A stretch of 64,000 nucleotides of DNA from CAVUAN01 sp963739435 (GTDB lineage: Bacteria; Acidobacteriota; Thermoanaerobaculia; UBA5066; Gp7-AA6): NCBI GenBank assembly GCA_963739435.1, contig CAVUAN010000015.1, forward strand, positions 1 through 64,000, written 5' to 3'. The notes beneath the pieces are model-generated. The model saw only the letters and a program-made list of their open reading frames with translations. It did not search any database and was not told the DNA's origin. A program made the translations under genes and the position numbers. Positions 34,872 through 44,928 of the stretch are shown piece by piece (positions within the stretch are counted from its first letter, which is position 1; the number at the start of each line of letters is the position of its first letter).

Positions 34872-36310
34872 CAGGTCCCCGCCGCGACCGAGGCCTGAAG
34901 CTCCGGCAGCGACCAGACGGCGCCCCCCCGCACGACGAAGCGCAGCTTGCGCATGTTGTGTATGTCGGCGGAGGGATCCGCGGCCACGAGAAGGAGGTCC
35001 GCGTCCTTGCCTTTTGCGATAGTCCCAAAGTCTTTCTCCCGCCGCATGGCCCAAGCGCCTCCCTTTGTGGACGCGACGAGGACCTCCATTGGCGTCATGC
35101 CGGCCTCCTGCATCGCCTCCATCTCCACATAGACCGAGGGGCCGTGGAGCGTGAGGGGATTTCCGGCGTCCGTGCCCATGGCCACGGGGATCCCGGCAGC
35201 CATGACCCGTTTGAGGTTCTCGTAGCCGGTCTTTCGGGTGGACGCCTCGCGCTTCGTCAGAGCCGCCACGCTCTCGGCGGTGACCGCAGAACCGGCTTTC
35301 GCCGATTCAGCGACATGGGCGAGGGTCGTCGCGTCCACACACCTGTTGGGATCGTCGACTGTGGGCGGAATCCCCGAAAGGGCAGCCTGGTTCATGCGCA
35401 GGTAACCCTCGAGCACCGCCAGGGTGGGGCAGTAGATCGTCCCGTTTCCCTTTGCGAGGGACAGGAACTCCTCGTCGACCGGCAGGTCCCAGACGCTGTG
35501 CACGAGAAGGGCCGCCCCGGCCCGGAGCGCCGCCTTCGCCTCGGCAAGCCCCGTGGCATGCACGATGAGCGGCAGGCCGGCCTTCCTGGCCTCGGCTCCG
35601 GCTGCCAGAACGGCGGGCGCCGTGGCGTCGACGGGAAGAGTCGGCGACACGATGTACCAGACTTTGACGGCGTCGGAGCCGATCGAGGAAAGGTAGGACA
35701 CGCCGACCCGCGCCGTTTCCGCATCCTTCAACACCATGAACTGCCGTTCGGCCGGCAGATTGAGCCAGTGGTCGAGCGTCGAAAGAAGCGGCCCGGCGGC
35801 AGCCACGTGGGGCGCCCGGCCGCCGGGGTTATGTGCCATGGCCACTGTCCAGGGGTAGCCGCCGACATCAAAGACAGCCGTGATTCCCGAGCAGAGCTGC
35901 GAACGAAAGAACCGCTCCGGATGGGCCTTCAGGCCCGCGCTCACCCGGTCGTAAGGGTAGCGATCCCGGACATCGAGCGAGTCGGGCCGCCCATCCGCCC
36001 AGCCCGTCTGCGAGAAGTGGACGTGCGCATCCACGACGCCGGGAGTGATCCACAGACCTTTCGCGTCGACGATCTCGGCTCCCTTCGGGACGAGACAATC
36101 TCGGCCCGCGCACTCGATTTTTCCGTCCCGCATCACGACGGTGGCATTCGCGATCGGAGACGCCCCGGTGCCGTCGAGCAGCGTGCCGCCGACGATCGCC
36201 CGAGAGCGGGAGAGATCCGGCGGCTCGGCACCGGCCGCGCGCAGCGAAGACAGGGAGAGAGCCATCACACCGAAGACGGTTGCGAGCCGACGTTGCAGGC
36301 GGCGCCTCAT
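34868..36310 (-). CDS. exported amidohydrolase (imidazolonepropionase/dipeptidase-like)
   Basis: This 480-residue metal-dependent hydrolase has a signal peptide (RLATVFGVMALSLSSLRAAGA) and the amidohydrolase composite fold. The metal motif H96-x-H98 is in GVVDAHVHFSQTG; later metal or catalytic positions are visible in LPLIVHATG, LLVHSVWD and AMGTDAGNP. The N- and C-terminal strands (ATVVMRDGKIECAG; GKDADLLLVAADPSADI) form the small beta-sandwich. Similar exported enzymes hydrolyse peptides or cyclic amides. It heads a unit with the permease and aminotransferase and is divergent from dnaE. Confidence 0.85.
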   Translation of the reverse strand: MRRRLQRRLATVFGVMALSLSSLRAAGAEPPDLSRSRAIVGGTLLDGTGASPIANATVVMRDGKIECAGRDCLVPKGAEIVDAKGLWITPGVVDAHVHFSQTGWADGRPDSLDVRDRYPYDRVSAGLKAHPERFFRSQLCSGITAVFDVGGYPWTVAMAHNPGGRAPHVAAAGPLLSTLDHWLNLPAERQFMVLKDAETARVGVSYLSSIGSDAVKVWYIVSPTLPVDATAPAVLAAGAEARKAGLPLIVHATGLAEAKAALRAGAALLVHSVWDLPVDEEFLSLAKGNGTIYCPTLAVLEGYLRMNQAALSGIPPTVDDPNRCVDATTLAHVAESAKAGSAVTAESVAALTKREASTRKTGYENLKRVMAAGIPVAMGTDAGNPLTLHGPSVYVEMEAMQEAGMTPMEVLVASTKGGAWAMRREKDFGTIAKGKDADLLLVAADPSADIHNMRKLRFVVRGGAVWSLPELQASVAAGTW

Positions 36311-36371
36311 CACGGTGACCTCCTCGGAGACGAGTTCTGGCGCGCATGATACGCGTGTCGCAGCGGAGCTG

Positions 36372-36377
36372 TAGAAT
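36372..36377 (+). promoter_or_regulatory. possible -10 box of dnaE (TAGAAT)
   Basis: TAGAAT lies 8 bases before the dnaE ATG within the 75-base divergent gap. This would give a very short leader. No clear -35 partner is visible, so the call is weak. Confidence 0.3.
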
Positions 36378-36385
36378 CCGGTTCG

Positions 36386-39300
36386 ATGCCCGGCGATTTC
36401 GTCCACCTTCACCTTCACAGCCAGTACAGTCTTCTCGACGGCGCCAATCGGCTGCCCGAGCTGTGCAAGCGCGTGGGCGAGCTCGGAATGAACGCCGTGG
36501 CCGTGACCGACCACGGCAACATGTTCGGCGCGTTCCATTTCTTTCACGAGGCCGTCAAGCAGGGGGTGCGCCCGATCATCGGCGTCGAGGCCTACATCGC
36601 TCCGGGCGCCCGGACCGACAGGGACGCGCGGGCTGCCAGCGAATCGGGCGAGGGGTACGCGTACCACCTGACGCTGCTCGCGGCGAGCCAGAAGGGCTAC
36701 AGAAACCTGGTCCAGCTCGTCTCCGAGGCTTACATGACGGGCTTCTACCACCGGCCGCGCATGGACAAGGCTCTCCTGCGCGAGCACGCCGAGGGATTGA
36801 TCGGCCTGTCGGGATGCCTGAAGGGAGAAGTCGCCGGGGCGCTCTCTCGGGGCAACTACGGCGCCGCCAAAAAGGCGTTCCTCGAGTACGAGGAGATCTT
36901 CGGCAAGGGCAACTTCTTCGTCGAGATCATGGACCACGGCCTGCCGCAGCAGACGGCAATCGTGCCGGACCTGCTGCGGCTCGCAACGGAGACCGGAGCA
37001 CCGGCTGTCGCCACCAACGACAGCCACTACCTGCGCCGCGACGATGCGTTCGCCCACGAGGTGCTCCTGTGCATCGGCATGGGAAAGACGCTCGAGGACG
37101 AGCGCCGGATGCGCTTCTACAACGACGAGTTCTACGTCAAGAACCCAGACGAGATGAAGGCGCGCTTCGCCGGCTGGACGGCCGAGGCCGTGTCCAACAC
37201 GGTCGCCGTGGCCGAACGCTGCGCCGTGTCCTTCGACACGGAAGGGCTCCACCTTCCCACGTTTGCCGCTCCGGACGGCAAGACCCCGGCCGAATACTTC
37301 CAGGACCTCGCGCGCGAGGGTCTCTCCCGGCGCCTGCACGAGATGGCGGCCGATCCCAGGGGTGGAAGCGGCATACCCCCCGAAAAGTACGCAGCGAGGC
37401 TCGAGTACGAGATCAACGTCATCGAGAAGATGGGGTTCCCGTCGTATTTCCTGATCGTCTCGGATTTCATCCGGCACGCCCGCGAGAAGGGCATCTCCGT
37501 CGGGCCGGGCCGCGGCTCCGCGGCCGGCTCGATTGTCGCCTGGGCCCTGCGGATCACGGAGATCGACCCCCTGAGATACGACCTCCTGTTCGAGCGGTTC
37601 TTGAATCCCGAGCGCATCTCCATGCCCGACATCGACATCGACTTCTGCCAGGCCCGGCGCGGAGAGGTCATCGACTACGTCACGAAGAAATACGGACGGG
37701 AGAACGTCGCGCAGATCGTCACGTTCTCGCAGCTGAAGCCGAAGCTCGCCGTGAGGGACGTTTCGCGGGTTCTCTCGCTGCCCGTGTCCGTCGGCGACCG
37801 GATTGCCAAGCTCATCCCCGACGGCCCGGACGTCAACTTCGAGCGGGCGTTTCGGGAGTCGGCCGGGCTGAAAGAGGCCATGGAGGCCGACGAGTCAGTC
37901 GCCAAGGTCGTGCGGATCGCCGAAAGGCTCGAGGGCCTCTCGCGCCACGCCGGTATGCACGCGGCCGGCGTCGTGATCGCCCCGCGGCCCATCACCGAGT
38001 ACCTGCCGCTCTACCGCACGAACAAGGACGAAATCACGACCCAGTTCGACATGAACGCCGTCGAGAAGATGGGTTTGCTCAAGATCGACTTCCTCGGCCT
38101 GATCACCCTCGACATCATCGATGCGACGCTCGAAGCGATCACGAAGCGGACGGGGCAGCGCCCCGATCTCGATCATGCTCCCCTGGACGACGAGCTGACC
38201 TACGAGCTGTTTCGCGCCGGCAAGACGGCATGCGTCTTTCAGTTCGACTCGGGAGGCATGCGGGACCTGCTGCGCCGCGCCAAGCCGCGCGTCTTTGCCG
38301 ATCTCGCCGCCTTGAACGCCCTCTACCGTCCGGGCGCGCTCGATGCCGGTACCGTCGAGGACTACGTGCGCCGCCGCAGCGGCACCAGCAAGGTCACCTA
38401 CCCCTTGCCCGAGATTGCAGACATCCTCGAGGAGACCCTCGGCATCCTCGTGTACCAGGAACAGGTCATGCGCATCGCCCAGCGGGTGGCAGGCTACTCC
38501 CTGGCCGAGGCTGATCTTCTGCGCAAGGCGATCGGCAAGAAGAATCGCGACATCATGCAGGCCGAGGCGGAGAGGTTCATCCGCAAGTGCGTCGAACAGG
38601 GCACGCCCAAGAAGAAGGCCCAGGAGCTGTGGTCCCTGATCGAGCCCTTTGCGCGGTACGGCTTCAACAAGTCGCACGCGGTCGCCTACGCGATGGTCGC
38701 CTACAAGACGGCGTACCTCAAGGCGCATTTCCCGGTGGACTTTCTCGCGGCGACACTCTCGGCCGAAATCGGCTCGACGGACGGGATCGTGAAGGTCCTG
38801 GGTGATTGCCAGGAGATGGGCATCCCGGTCCTGGCACCCGACATCAACGAGTCCCAAAAGAACTTCGCCGGCGTCGGCGGCTCGATCCGCTTCGGCCTGG
38901 CGGCCATCAAGGGCGTGGGGGACGCCGCAGCCGTGTCGATGATCGAGGAGCGGGAGAAACGGCGCTTCACCTCGTTCACCGATTTCGCCGTGCGTCTCGA
39001 TCCCCGGCTCGTCAACAAGCGCACCCTCGACACCCTGATCGCCGCGGGAGCTTTCGACTCGCTGGGCAGGAACCGGGCGACGCTCGCAGCCGCTTCGGAA
39101 AAGGTCGTCGCCAGCGCGCAACGCCGGCGCGAGGAGGCCGAGCAGGGCCAGGAGAGCCTTTTTGGCGGGCAGGATGCCGAGGGCCCCCCGCCAGACGACT
39201 TCCCCGAGGAGGCCGACTGGTCGCTCGACCGCCGGCTGCAGGGTGAGAAGGACGTCCTGGGCTTCTATGTCACCGGCCACCCGCTCACGCGTTTTGCCGA

Positions 39301-39868
39301 GGAGATCGAGAGGTTCGCCGACGCGCGCGTCAACGATCTCGCCGCGCGGACGGACCAGCAGGTTCGGGTCGCCGGCGTGCTCGTGAATCTGAAGAAGCAA
39401 AAGATCAAGAAAGGCGCCAATGAAGGCAAGACGATGCTGAAGGCCTCGCTCGAGGACACCAGCGGGAGCATTGCCGTCACCATCTTCGCCAGCCTCTTCG
39501 AGAAGGTCGGCGGATGGGTTCGGGCGGACCTGCCTGTCCTCGCGATGGCCACCGTGCGCGAGTCGGGCGGAGCCCTCGAGCTGACCATCCAGGACCTGAC
39601 TCCGCTCGAGGGGATTCGCGAGCGGCGCGCCCGCGAGCTCGAGATCCGCGTCAACCTGGCGTTTGCCGACGAATCGGTTCTGGCGCGCCTGCAGGAGCGG
39701 CTCCGAGCTTCTCCCGGCCCGACTCCCGTCTCGATCCGCCTGGTGCGGCCCGGCGAATTCGAAGCCACTCTTCGCGCCTCCGCCTCGATGAGCATCGCTC
39801 CCTCGCCCCGGCTCACGAGCGAGATCCAGGCTCTGGCGGGGGAGGGCTCGGTGGCCTATATCTTCTAG
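36386..39868 (+). CDS. dnaE: DNA polymerase III alpha subunit
   Basis: This is the replicative polymerase. The 1160-residue protein begins with a PHP domain (VHLHLHSQYSLLDG; VAVTDHGNMFGAFHF), then the C-family polymerase palm with GRGSAAGSIVAW and the catalytic acids in MPDIDIDFCQARRGEVIDYV, thumb and fingers, tandem HhH (FDSLGRNRATL), and an OB domain (VRVAGVLVNLKKQKIKKG; SGSIAVTIF). The PHP metal-ligand residues at the N-terminus look intact, so the subunit may carry its own proofreading activity. The length matches DnaE1. It starts a + strand run that ends at 46.5 kb. Confidence 0.96.
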   Translation: MPGDFVHLHLHSQYSLLDGANRLPELCKRVGELGMNAVAVTDHGNMFGAFHFFHEAVKQGVRPIIGVEAYIAPGARTDRDARAASESGEGYAYHLTLLAASQKGYRNLVQLVSEAYMTGFYHRPRMDKALLREHAEGLIGLSGCLKGEVAGALSRGNYGAAKKAFLEYEEIFGKGNFFVEIMDHGLPQQTAIVPDLLRLATETGAPAVATNDSHYLRRDDAFAHEVLLCIGMGKTLEDERRMRFYNDEFYVKNPDEMKARFAGWTAEAVSNTVAVAERCAVSFDTEGLHLPTFAAPDGKTPAEYFQDLAREGLSRRLHEMAADPRGGSGIPPEKYAARLEYEINVIEKMGFPSYFLIVSDFIRHAREKGISVGPGRGSAAGSIVAWALRITEIDPLRYDLLFERFLNPERISMPDIDIDFCQARRGEVIDYVTKKYGRENVAQIVTFSQLKPKLAVRDVSRVLSLPVSVGDRIAKLIPDGPDVNFERAFRESAGLKEAMEADESVAKVVRIAERLEGLSRHAGMHAAGVVIAPRPITEYLPLYRTNKDEITTQFDMNAVEKMGLLKIDFLGLITLDIIDATLEAITKRTGQRPDLDHAPLDDELTYELFRAGKTACVFQFDSGGMRDLLRRAKPRVFADLAALNALYRPGALDAGTVEDYVRRRSGTSKVTYPLPEIADILEETLGILVYQEQVMRIAQRVAGYSLAEADLLRKAIGKKNRDIMQAEAERFIRKCVEQGTPKKKAQELWSLIEPFARYGFNKSHAVAYAMVAYKTAYLKAHFPVDFLAATLSAEIGSTDGIVKVLGDCQEMGIPVLAPDINESQKNFAGVGGSIRFGLAAIKGVGDAAAVSMIEEREKRRFTSFTDFAVRLDPRLVNKRTLDTLIAAGAFDSLGRNRATLAAASEKVVASAQRRREEAEQGQESLFGGQDAEGPPPDDFPEEADWSLDRRLQGEKDVLGFYVTGHPLTRFAEEIERFADARVNDLAARTDQQVRVAGVLVNLKKQKIKKGANEGKTMLKASLEDTSGSIAVTIFASLFEKVGGWVRADLPVLAMATVRESGGALELTIQDLTPLEGIRERRARELEIRVNLAFADESVLARLQERLRASPGPTPVSIRLVRPGEFEATLRASASMSIAPSPRLTSEIQALAGEGSVAYIF

Positions 39869-41106
39869 GCTCGATCGCCTTCCCCGAGCCCTTCGAAGGA
39901 GAGTCGGCGCGGCTCGCGCCCTGGCCCGCGCCGAGGACGTCCCGCTGTTTCTGGCCGGCGGAGCCGTGCGGGACCTGCTGCTCCGCCGACCTGTCCGAGA
40001 TGTCGATCTGCGTCGTCGAGGGAGACGCTGCCCTTTTCGCGCGATCCCTGGCGCGAAAGCTCGGCGGCCGGGTTCGGGAGCATGGCCGCTTCGCGACCGC
40101 GACGCTCGATCTGCCCGGGGGCAGCCGCTTCGACGTCGCCTCCGCCCGGCGCGAGAGTTATTCGAGTCCGGGAGCGCTGCCCAGCGTCCGGCCCGCCTCG
40201 ATTTCCGAAGACTTGTCCCGGCGCGACTTCACGATCAACGCGATGGCAATCGAGCTCTTTCCCGCCGGCCGGCCCCGGCTTCTCGATCCTTTCGGCGGGC
40301 GGCGCGACCTGGCGGCGCGCGTCCTGCGTTTCCTTCACCCGCTCTCGCCCTGCGACGACCCCACCCGGGCCTTTCGGGCCGTCCGGTATGCGAACAGGCT
40401 CGGGTTTCAGATCGCTCCGGGCGCCGTGAGAGCGATCCGCGTGGCGGTCAAGCAGGGCGCCTTCGCCAGTGTCTCGGGCGACCGGCTGTGGCGGGAGCTC
40501 GAGCTCATTTTTGCTGAGGCCGGCCGCACGGGCGCCGTGCGCAAGATGTCGGCCCTCGGCCTCGCCGGAGTTCTCGGCGGAGACCTCGCCGCCGACTCCC
40601 GGACCCTCTCCCGATTGCGCCGGGCCGAAGCCCTCGTCGAAGGCGGAAGCGTCGAAGGGTGCGCGCTCCTGTTCCTCCTGGTCTGGGCCGCAGGGAGGTC
40701 GGAACGAAACCTCGGCCAGCTGGCCGACCGCCTGGCTCTCGCCGGAGCCGCAGGCCGATCGCTTCGGAGCTGGCGCAGGACCTGGCGGCTTCTGCCGAGC
40801 CTGCGCCTGCAGCGGCGCCGGTCGCGGATCCAGCGGCTCGTCGCGGGCCTCTCTCAAGCCGAGATCGGCGCGCTGGCGGCCGGGCTGCCTGCGCGGGCGG
40901 CGGCACGGCTCTGCGATGCCGCCAACCAGCCGGTGCGCCTCTCGATCACAGGCCGCGATCTCGTCGCCTCCGGTGTGCGGCCCGGCCCCGCGCTCGGAAG
41001 GGCGCTCGCCGTGACCCGGGAGGCCCGGGAGGACGGAATGATCGGCGCCGGGGAAGAGTTGGAATTTGCATTGCGACGCGCGGGCCTGCGGAACCGTATG
41101 CCATGA
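39858..41106 (+). CDS. CCA tRNA nucleotidyltransferase/poly(A) polymerase family (one frameshift, start unclear)
   Basis: The enzyme adds or repairs the CCA end of tRNAs, or polyadenylates RNA. The N-terminal nucleotidyltransferase signature PLFLAGGAVRDLLLRRPVRD is followed by VDL in one frame; VVEGDAALFARSLARKLGG and the rest continue in the next. One extra C near 40010 explains the break and would restore the usual DVDLVVEG. ISEDLSRRDFTINAMAIEL and DPTRAFRAVRYANRLGFQI are family hallmarks. The start is uncertain because no standard start codon is visible in frame upstream; the coding frame is open back to the end of dnaE. The C-terminus is basic and helical with no evident HD domain. Confidence 0.85.
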
Positions 41107-41750
41107 CGTGGGCGCCAGCCTTAGCCTGGCTCGGGATCGCGCTTTACCAGGCGGCCGCGCCCACGCCAACACCCGCGAACCGGACGGGCCCGACCTTTTG
41201 CGCCGAGTGGATTCGTCAGACGAAGGAGGGCTACGAGCGGCTGACCCTTTTTGCGGACCGCACGCTCGTGTGGAAGACGAGTCACGACGGCCACGAGGAG
41301 ATCCGCCGCAAGGCGATCTCCGTGGACGAAACGAACTTCTACTGCGACTACTTTGCCCGCAACGAGTTCTTCAAGCTGTCGGCGGACCTGAGGTCGGGCT
41401 TGAAGGGCAGCGACGTCGTCCAGTCGCGGGTGACGCTCACCCGGCCGGACGGCTCACGCAAGTCCATCCGGTTCGACGAGTTCTCGAGCCTCACTCCCGA
41501 ATCGATCGCCCTCAAGGCGTCCCTGCTCGGCCTGCGCAATCTCTTCACGGAGAAGCTGGCTCCCGCGACGAGCTTCACGCCGGAGACACTGAAGCCGGGA
41601 ACCCTGCTGAGGCGATTCGATGGCGTGACATTTCGCGTGGTGAGGGTGATACCCGAGAAAGAGGTCGTCGAGCTGGAGGGTTTGAAGGATCCGATTTCTT
41701 TCTTCATGAGCCTCAAGGACCTCCGCACCCAGTTCGCGGCCCCGGAATGA
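41103..41750 (+). CDS. exported protein of unknown function
   Basis: I do not recognise this 215-residue protein. A short hydrophobic N-terminus (MTWAPALAWLGIALYQAAA) looks like a weak signal peptide or anchor and is followed by PTPTPANRTGP. The mature part is mostly beta/alpha (GYERLTLFADRTLVWKTSHDG, SVDETNFYCDYFARNEFFKL, GVTFRVVRVIPEKEVVELEG) without a known motif. It overlaps the cca stop (ATGA) and the rsmD start, so it belongs to this housekeeping operon. Confidence 0.65.
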   Translation: MTWAPALAWLGIALYQAAAPTPTPANRTGPTFCAEWIRQTKEGYERLTLFADRTLVWKTSHDGHEEIRRKAISVDETNFYCDYFARNEFFKLSADLRSGLKGSDVVQSRVTLTRPDGSRKSIRFDEFSSLTPESIALKASLLGLRNLFTEKLAPATSFTPETLKPGTLLRRFDGVTFRVVRVIPEKEVVELEGLKDPISFFMSLKDLRTQFAAPE

Positions 41751-42335
41751 AGCGCAAGGCGCCGCCCTTGCGCATCGGGAGCGGGGAGTGGAAGGGCAGG
41801 GCCCTGGAGGTTCCGCGAGCCGCGCGGCCCACGTCGGGACGAGCCCGCGAGGCCCTCTTCTCGATCCTTCACGATTCCATAGCCGGCGCCTCGGTCCTCG
41901 ATCTCTATGCGGGCAGCGGCGCCGTGGGACTCGAGGCGGTCTCACGCGGGGCGGGCCGCGCCGTTCTCGTCGAGGAGGATGCCACGGCCCTCCTTCGCAA
42001 CGCCTCGCGCCTCGACCCCGCCGGAAAGAGGCTGCGCGTCGTCCGCAGCGATGCCGTCCGGGCGCTCCGGGAGCTCGAGCGGGGGCGAACGCTTCGATTT
42101 CGTCTTCGCCGATCCCCCTTACGCCGAGGCCCTTCCCGAAGGCCTGCTCGCCGGAGCGGCCGCCCTGCTCTCTCCGGGAGGCCTCGCCGTTCTGCAGCGG
42201 GACAGCCCTTCCTCGACCCCTGGCGAGCCTCCGGGAGTCACCCTGGTCGAGCGGCGCCATTACGGCCGCAACGTCTTCTACTTTTTCGCGCGCGCGGGCA
42301 GCTCGCTCGATCTCTGCCTGCCGGAGAGTTTTTGA
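41747..42335 (+). CDS. rsmD: 16S rRNA (guanine-N2-)-methyltransferase RsmD (one frameshift)
   Basis: RsmD methylates G966 of 16S rRNA during 30S assembly. The sequence has the RsmD start (RIGSGEWKGRALEVP, RPTSGRAREALFSIL), the SAM motif VLDLYAGSGAVGLEAVSRGA, and, after the break, the catalytic FDFVFADPPYAEALPEGL. The break is at the G5 run 42081-42085: removing one G gives ELERGERFDFVFADPPY in one frame and a 195-residue protein. It overlaps the preceding gene by 4 bases. Confidence 0.88.
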
Positions 42336-42393
42336 CGAAGACAAGCTAAAATGCTACGGTTTCGCGCTTCGGTCCGCACACACTTCCGCCTCC

Positions 42394-42400
42394 AAGGAGG
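42394..42400 (+). promoter_or_regulatory. strong ribosome-binding site of metK
   Basis: AAGGAGG, followed by GG, lies 6 bases before the metK ATG and fixes that start. The 71-base gap upstream also holds TTGACG (42331-42336) and an AT-rich CTAAAATGCTACGG segment that may form a promoter for metK-ahcY. It is too short and lacks the pairing pattern of a SAM riboswitch. Confidence 0.6.
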
Positions 42401-42406
42401 GGTTTC

Positions 42407-43582
42407 ATGCTGCAGAACGGCAGGCACTACTTCACTTCGGAATCGGTGACCGAGGGTCACCCCGACAAGATCGCCGATCAAATCTCCGATGCGATCCTGG
42501 ATGCGGTCCTTCGGGAGGACGCGACGGGCCGGGTCGCATGTGAAACGCTCGTGACGACCGGCCTCGCGTTCATCGCCGGCGAGATCTCGACCAAGACCTA
42601 CGTCGACTTTCCGTCGATCGTGCGCCACACGATCAAGGAGATCGGCTACACGCGCGCGAAATTCGGGTTCGACTACGAGACCTGCGCCGTGATCTCCTCG
42701 ATCGATCCCCAGTCCCCGGACATCGCCCAGGGCGTCGACACGGGCGGAGCCGGCGACCAGGGCCTCATGTTCGGCTACGCCGTCCGCGAGACCGAGGAGC
42801 TGATGCCCCTGCCGTTGACACTCGCGCACAAGCTCGTCATGCGCCTCTCCGAGGCCCGCCGCAAGGGAGAGCTGGAGTTCCTTCGGCCCGACGGAAAGTC
42901 GCAAGTCACCGTCGAGTACGAGGGCACCCGGGCGATCTCGGTCGAGGCCGTCGTCGTGTCGACGCAACATGCGGAGGCCATCAAGCACGCGGCCCTCAAG
43001 GAAGCGATCATCGAGGAGGTCGTCAAGCCCGTCATCCCGGAGCACCTCCTGACCCCGAAAACGAAGTTTCACATCAATCCGACCGGCCGGTTCGTCGTCG
43101 GCGGGCCCCAGGGGGACACCGGCCTGACGGGGCGCAAGATCATCGTGGACACTTACGGCGGGAGCGCGCCCCATGGCGGCGGCGCCTTCTCAGGCAAGGA
43201 CCCCACGAAGGTGGACCGGTCGGCCGCTTACATGGCGCGGTACGTGGCCAAGAACATCGTGGCCGCCGGCCTGGCCGAGCGCGCGTTGATCCAGCTCGCC
43301 TACGCCATCGGCGTTGCGGACCCGGTCTCCGTGCACGTGGAGACCTACGGCACGGGCAAGCTTCCGGAGGCGAAGATCGTTTCTCTCATCCGGGAGAACT
43401 TCCCGCTGACGCCCAAGGGCATCATCGACAAGCTCAACCTGCGGCGGCCGATCTACAAGCAGACGGCGGCGTTCGGCCATTTCGGGCGGAATCTACCCGA
43501 CTTCACGTGGGAGAGGGCTGACGTCGCCCTGACTCTCGCCAAGGCGGCCGGCGTCGAGCCCGCCGCGGCGGTGACGCGATGA
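42407..43582 (+). CDS. metK: S-adenosylmethionine synthetase
   Basis: MetK makes SAM from methionine and ATP. The 391-residue protein has FTSESVTEGHPDKIADQISD at the N-terminus, the hexapeptide GAGDQG in GVDTGGAGDQGLMFGYA, the P-loop-like GGGAFSGKDPTKVDRS, and HFGRNLPDFTWE at the end. Length and motifs are canonical. Its stop overlaps the adenosylhomocysteinase start (ATGA), so SAM production and removal of its by-product are coupled in translation. Confidence 0.97.
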   Translation: MLQNGRHYFTSESVTEGHPDKIADQISDAILDAVLREDATGRVACETLVTTGLAFIAGEISTKTYVDFPSIVRHTIKEIGYTRAKFGFDYETCAVISSIDPQSPDIAQGVDTGGAGDQGLMFGYAVRETEELMPLPLTLAHKLVMRLSEARRKGELEFLRPDGKSQVTVEYEGTRAISVEAVVVSTQHAEAIKHAALKEAIIEEVVKPVIPEHLLTPKTKFHINPTGRFVVGGPQGDTGLTGRKIIVDTYGGSAPHGGGAFSGKDPTKVDRSAAYMARYVAKNIVAAGLAERALIQLAYAIGVADPVSVHVETYGTGKLPEAKIVSLIRENFPLTPKGIIDKLNLRRPIYKQTAAFGHFGRNLPDFTWERADVALTLAKAAGVEPAAAVTR

Positions 43583-44928
43583 AGGCAGGCATGGCCACGG
43601 CGGCGGCAAAACACGACATCAAGGATCCGGGCCTCGCCGACAAGGGGAGACTTCGGATCGAGTGGGCCGAAAGGACCATGCCGGTCCTGCGCCAGATCCG
43701 GGAGCGCTTCGCCAAGGAGAAGCCGCTGGCCGGAGTCCGCCTCTCCGCCTGCCTGCACGTCACGACGGAAACCGCGGCGCTCGCGCGCACATTGGCCGCC
43801 GGCGGCGCGGACCTCGTTCTCTGCGCCTCGAACCCTCTCTCGACCCAGGACGACGCCGCGGCCTGCCTGGCCGAGGACGGCATCGCCGTCTACGCCATCA
43901 AGGGCGAGGACCACGCCACCTACTACGAGCACATCCGCTCGGCGCTCGCGCACCGGCCCAACATCACCATGGACGACGGGGCCGACCTCGTCTCCTCGCT
44001 CCTCTTCCTGGCGCTCGGCAAGGACTCCGACGTGGACCCCACGATCCGCGCCTGGGCCGCGGGGCTCTCGCCGGCAGACCGCAAGAGCCTGCTGGACGGC
44101 ATCACGGGCGGAACCGAGGAGACGACGACGGGCGTCATCCGCCTGAAGGCCATGGAGGCCTCGGGTGTCCTGAAGTTCCCGGTCATGGCCGTCAACGAGG
44201 CGAAGACCAAGCACCTCTTCGACAACCGCTACGGGACGGGGCAGTCGACGCTGGACGGCATCGTGCGGGCGACCAACCTCCTCGTGGCGGGCTTGAACGT
44301 CGTCGTGGCCGGCTACGGCTGGTGCGGGCGCGGTGTCGCCATGCGCGCGCGCGGACTAGGCGGCCAGGTCATCGTGACCGAGATCGACCCCACCAAGGCC
44401 ATCGAGGCGGCCCTCGACGGCTACCGCGTCATGTCGATGGAGGAAGCCGCCCCGCAGGGGGACATCTTCGTGACCGTCACGGGAAACAAGAGTGTCATCC
44501 GCGGCGAGCACTTCGTGGCGATGAAGAGCGGAGCCGTCGTGTGCAACTCGGGCCACTTCAACGTCGAGATCGACATTCCGGCGCTGGAGAAGCTCTCGGC
44601 CTCGCGCCGCGCCACGCGGGAGTTCGTGGAGGAGTTCTCCCTCCGGGACGGCCGCCGGATCAACCTCCTGGCCGATGGGCGCCTCGTGAACCTGGCTGCA
44701 GCCGAAGGGCATCCGGCATCCGTCATGGATATGTCGTTTGCCAACCAGGCGCTGGCGGCCGAGTACATGGTCAAGAATCACGCGCGCCTCGAGAAGAAGG
44801 TCTACACCGTCCCCGAAGAAATCGACCGCGAGATCGCCCGCCTGAAGCTCGCCTCGATGGGCATCGCGATCGACACGCCGACCCCGGAGCAGAAGAAGTA
44901 CATGAGCTCCTGGGAAGAGGGGACGTAA
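43579..44928 (+). CDS. ahcY: adenosylhomocysteinase
   Basis: AhcY hydrolyses S-adenosylhomocysteine to adenosine and homocysteine using bound NAD. The 449-residue protein has CLHVTTETAALARTL, GEDHATYYEHI, TEETTTGVIRLKAM, the NAD-binding loop VVAGYGWCGRGVAMRARGLG, and MDMSFANQALAAEY. The C-terminus ends in EEGT rather than the KPDHYRY common in many bacterial and eukaryotic enzymes, so it is of the shorter thermophile/archaeal-like type. The next gene begins at its stop codon. Confidence 0.95.
   Translation: MKAGMATAAAKHDIKDPGLADKGRLRIEWAERTMPVLRQIRERFAKEKPLAGVRLSACLHVTTETAALARTLAAGGADLVLCASNPLSTQDDAAACLAEDGIAVYAIKGEDHATYYEHIRSALAHRPNITMDDGADLVSSLLFLALGKDSDVDPTIRAWAAGLSPADRKSLLDGITGGTEETTTGVIRLKAMEASGVLKFPVMAVNEAKTKHLFDNRYGTGQSTLDGIVRATNLLVAGLNVVVAGYGWCGRGVAMRARGLGGQVIVTEIDPTKAIEAALDGYRVMSMEEAAPQGDIFVTVTGNKSVIRGEHFVAMKSGAVVCNSGHFNVEIDIPALEKLSASRRATREFVEEFSLRDGRRINLLADGRLVNLAAAEGHPASVMDMSFANQALAAEYMVKNHARLEKKVYTVPEEIDREIARLKLASMGIAIDTPTPEQKKYMSSWEEGT

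Noticed and set aside
33336..34898. A 520-codon + strand open frame
   Set aside because: It is antisense to the amino-acid permease, whose helices and motifs are unmistakable.
42081..42085. Programmed frameshifting in rsmD
   Set aside because: There is no slippery heptamer with a downstream pseudoknot. Similar breaks occur in many unrelated genes in the window, so a homopolymer error is simpler.
42336..42406. SAM riboswitch before metK
   Set aside because: The gap is only 71 bases, has no K-turn or four-way-junction pairing, and is followed by a plain strong ribosome site.
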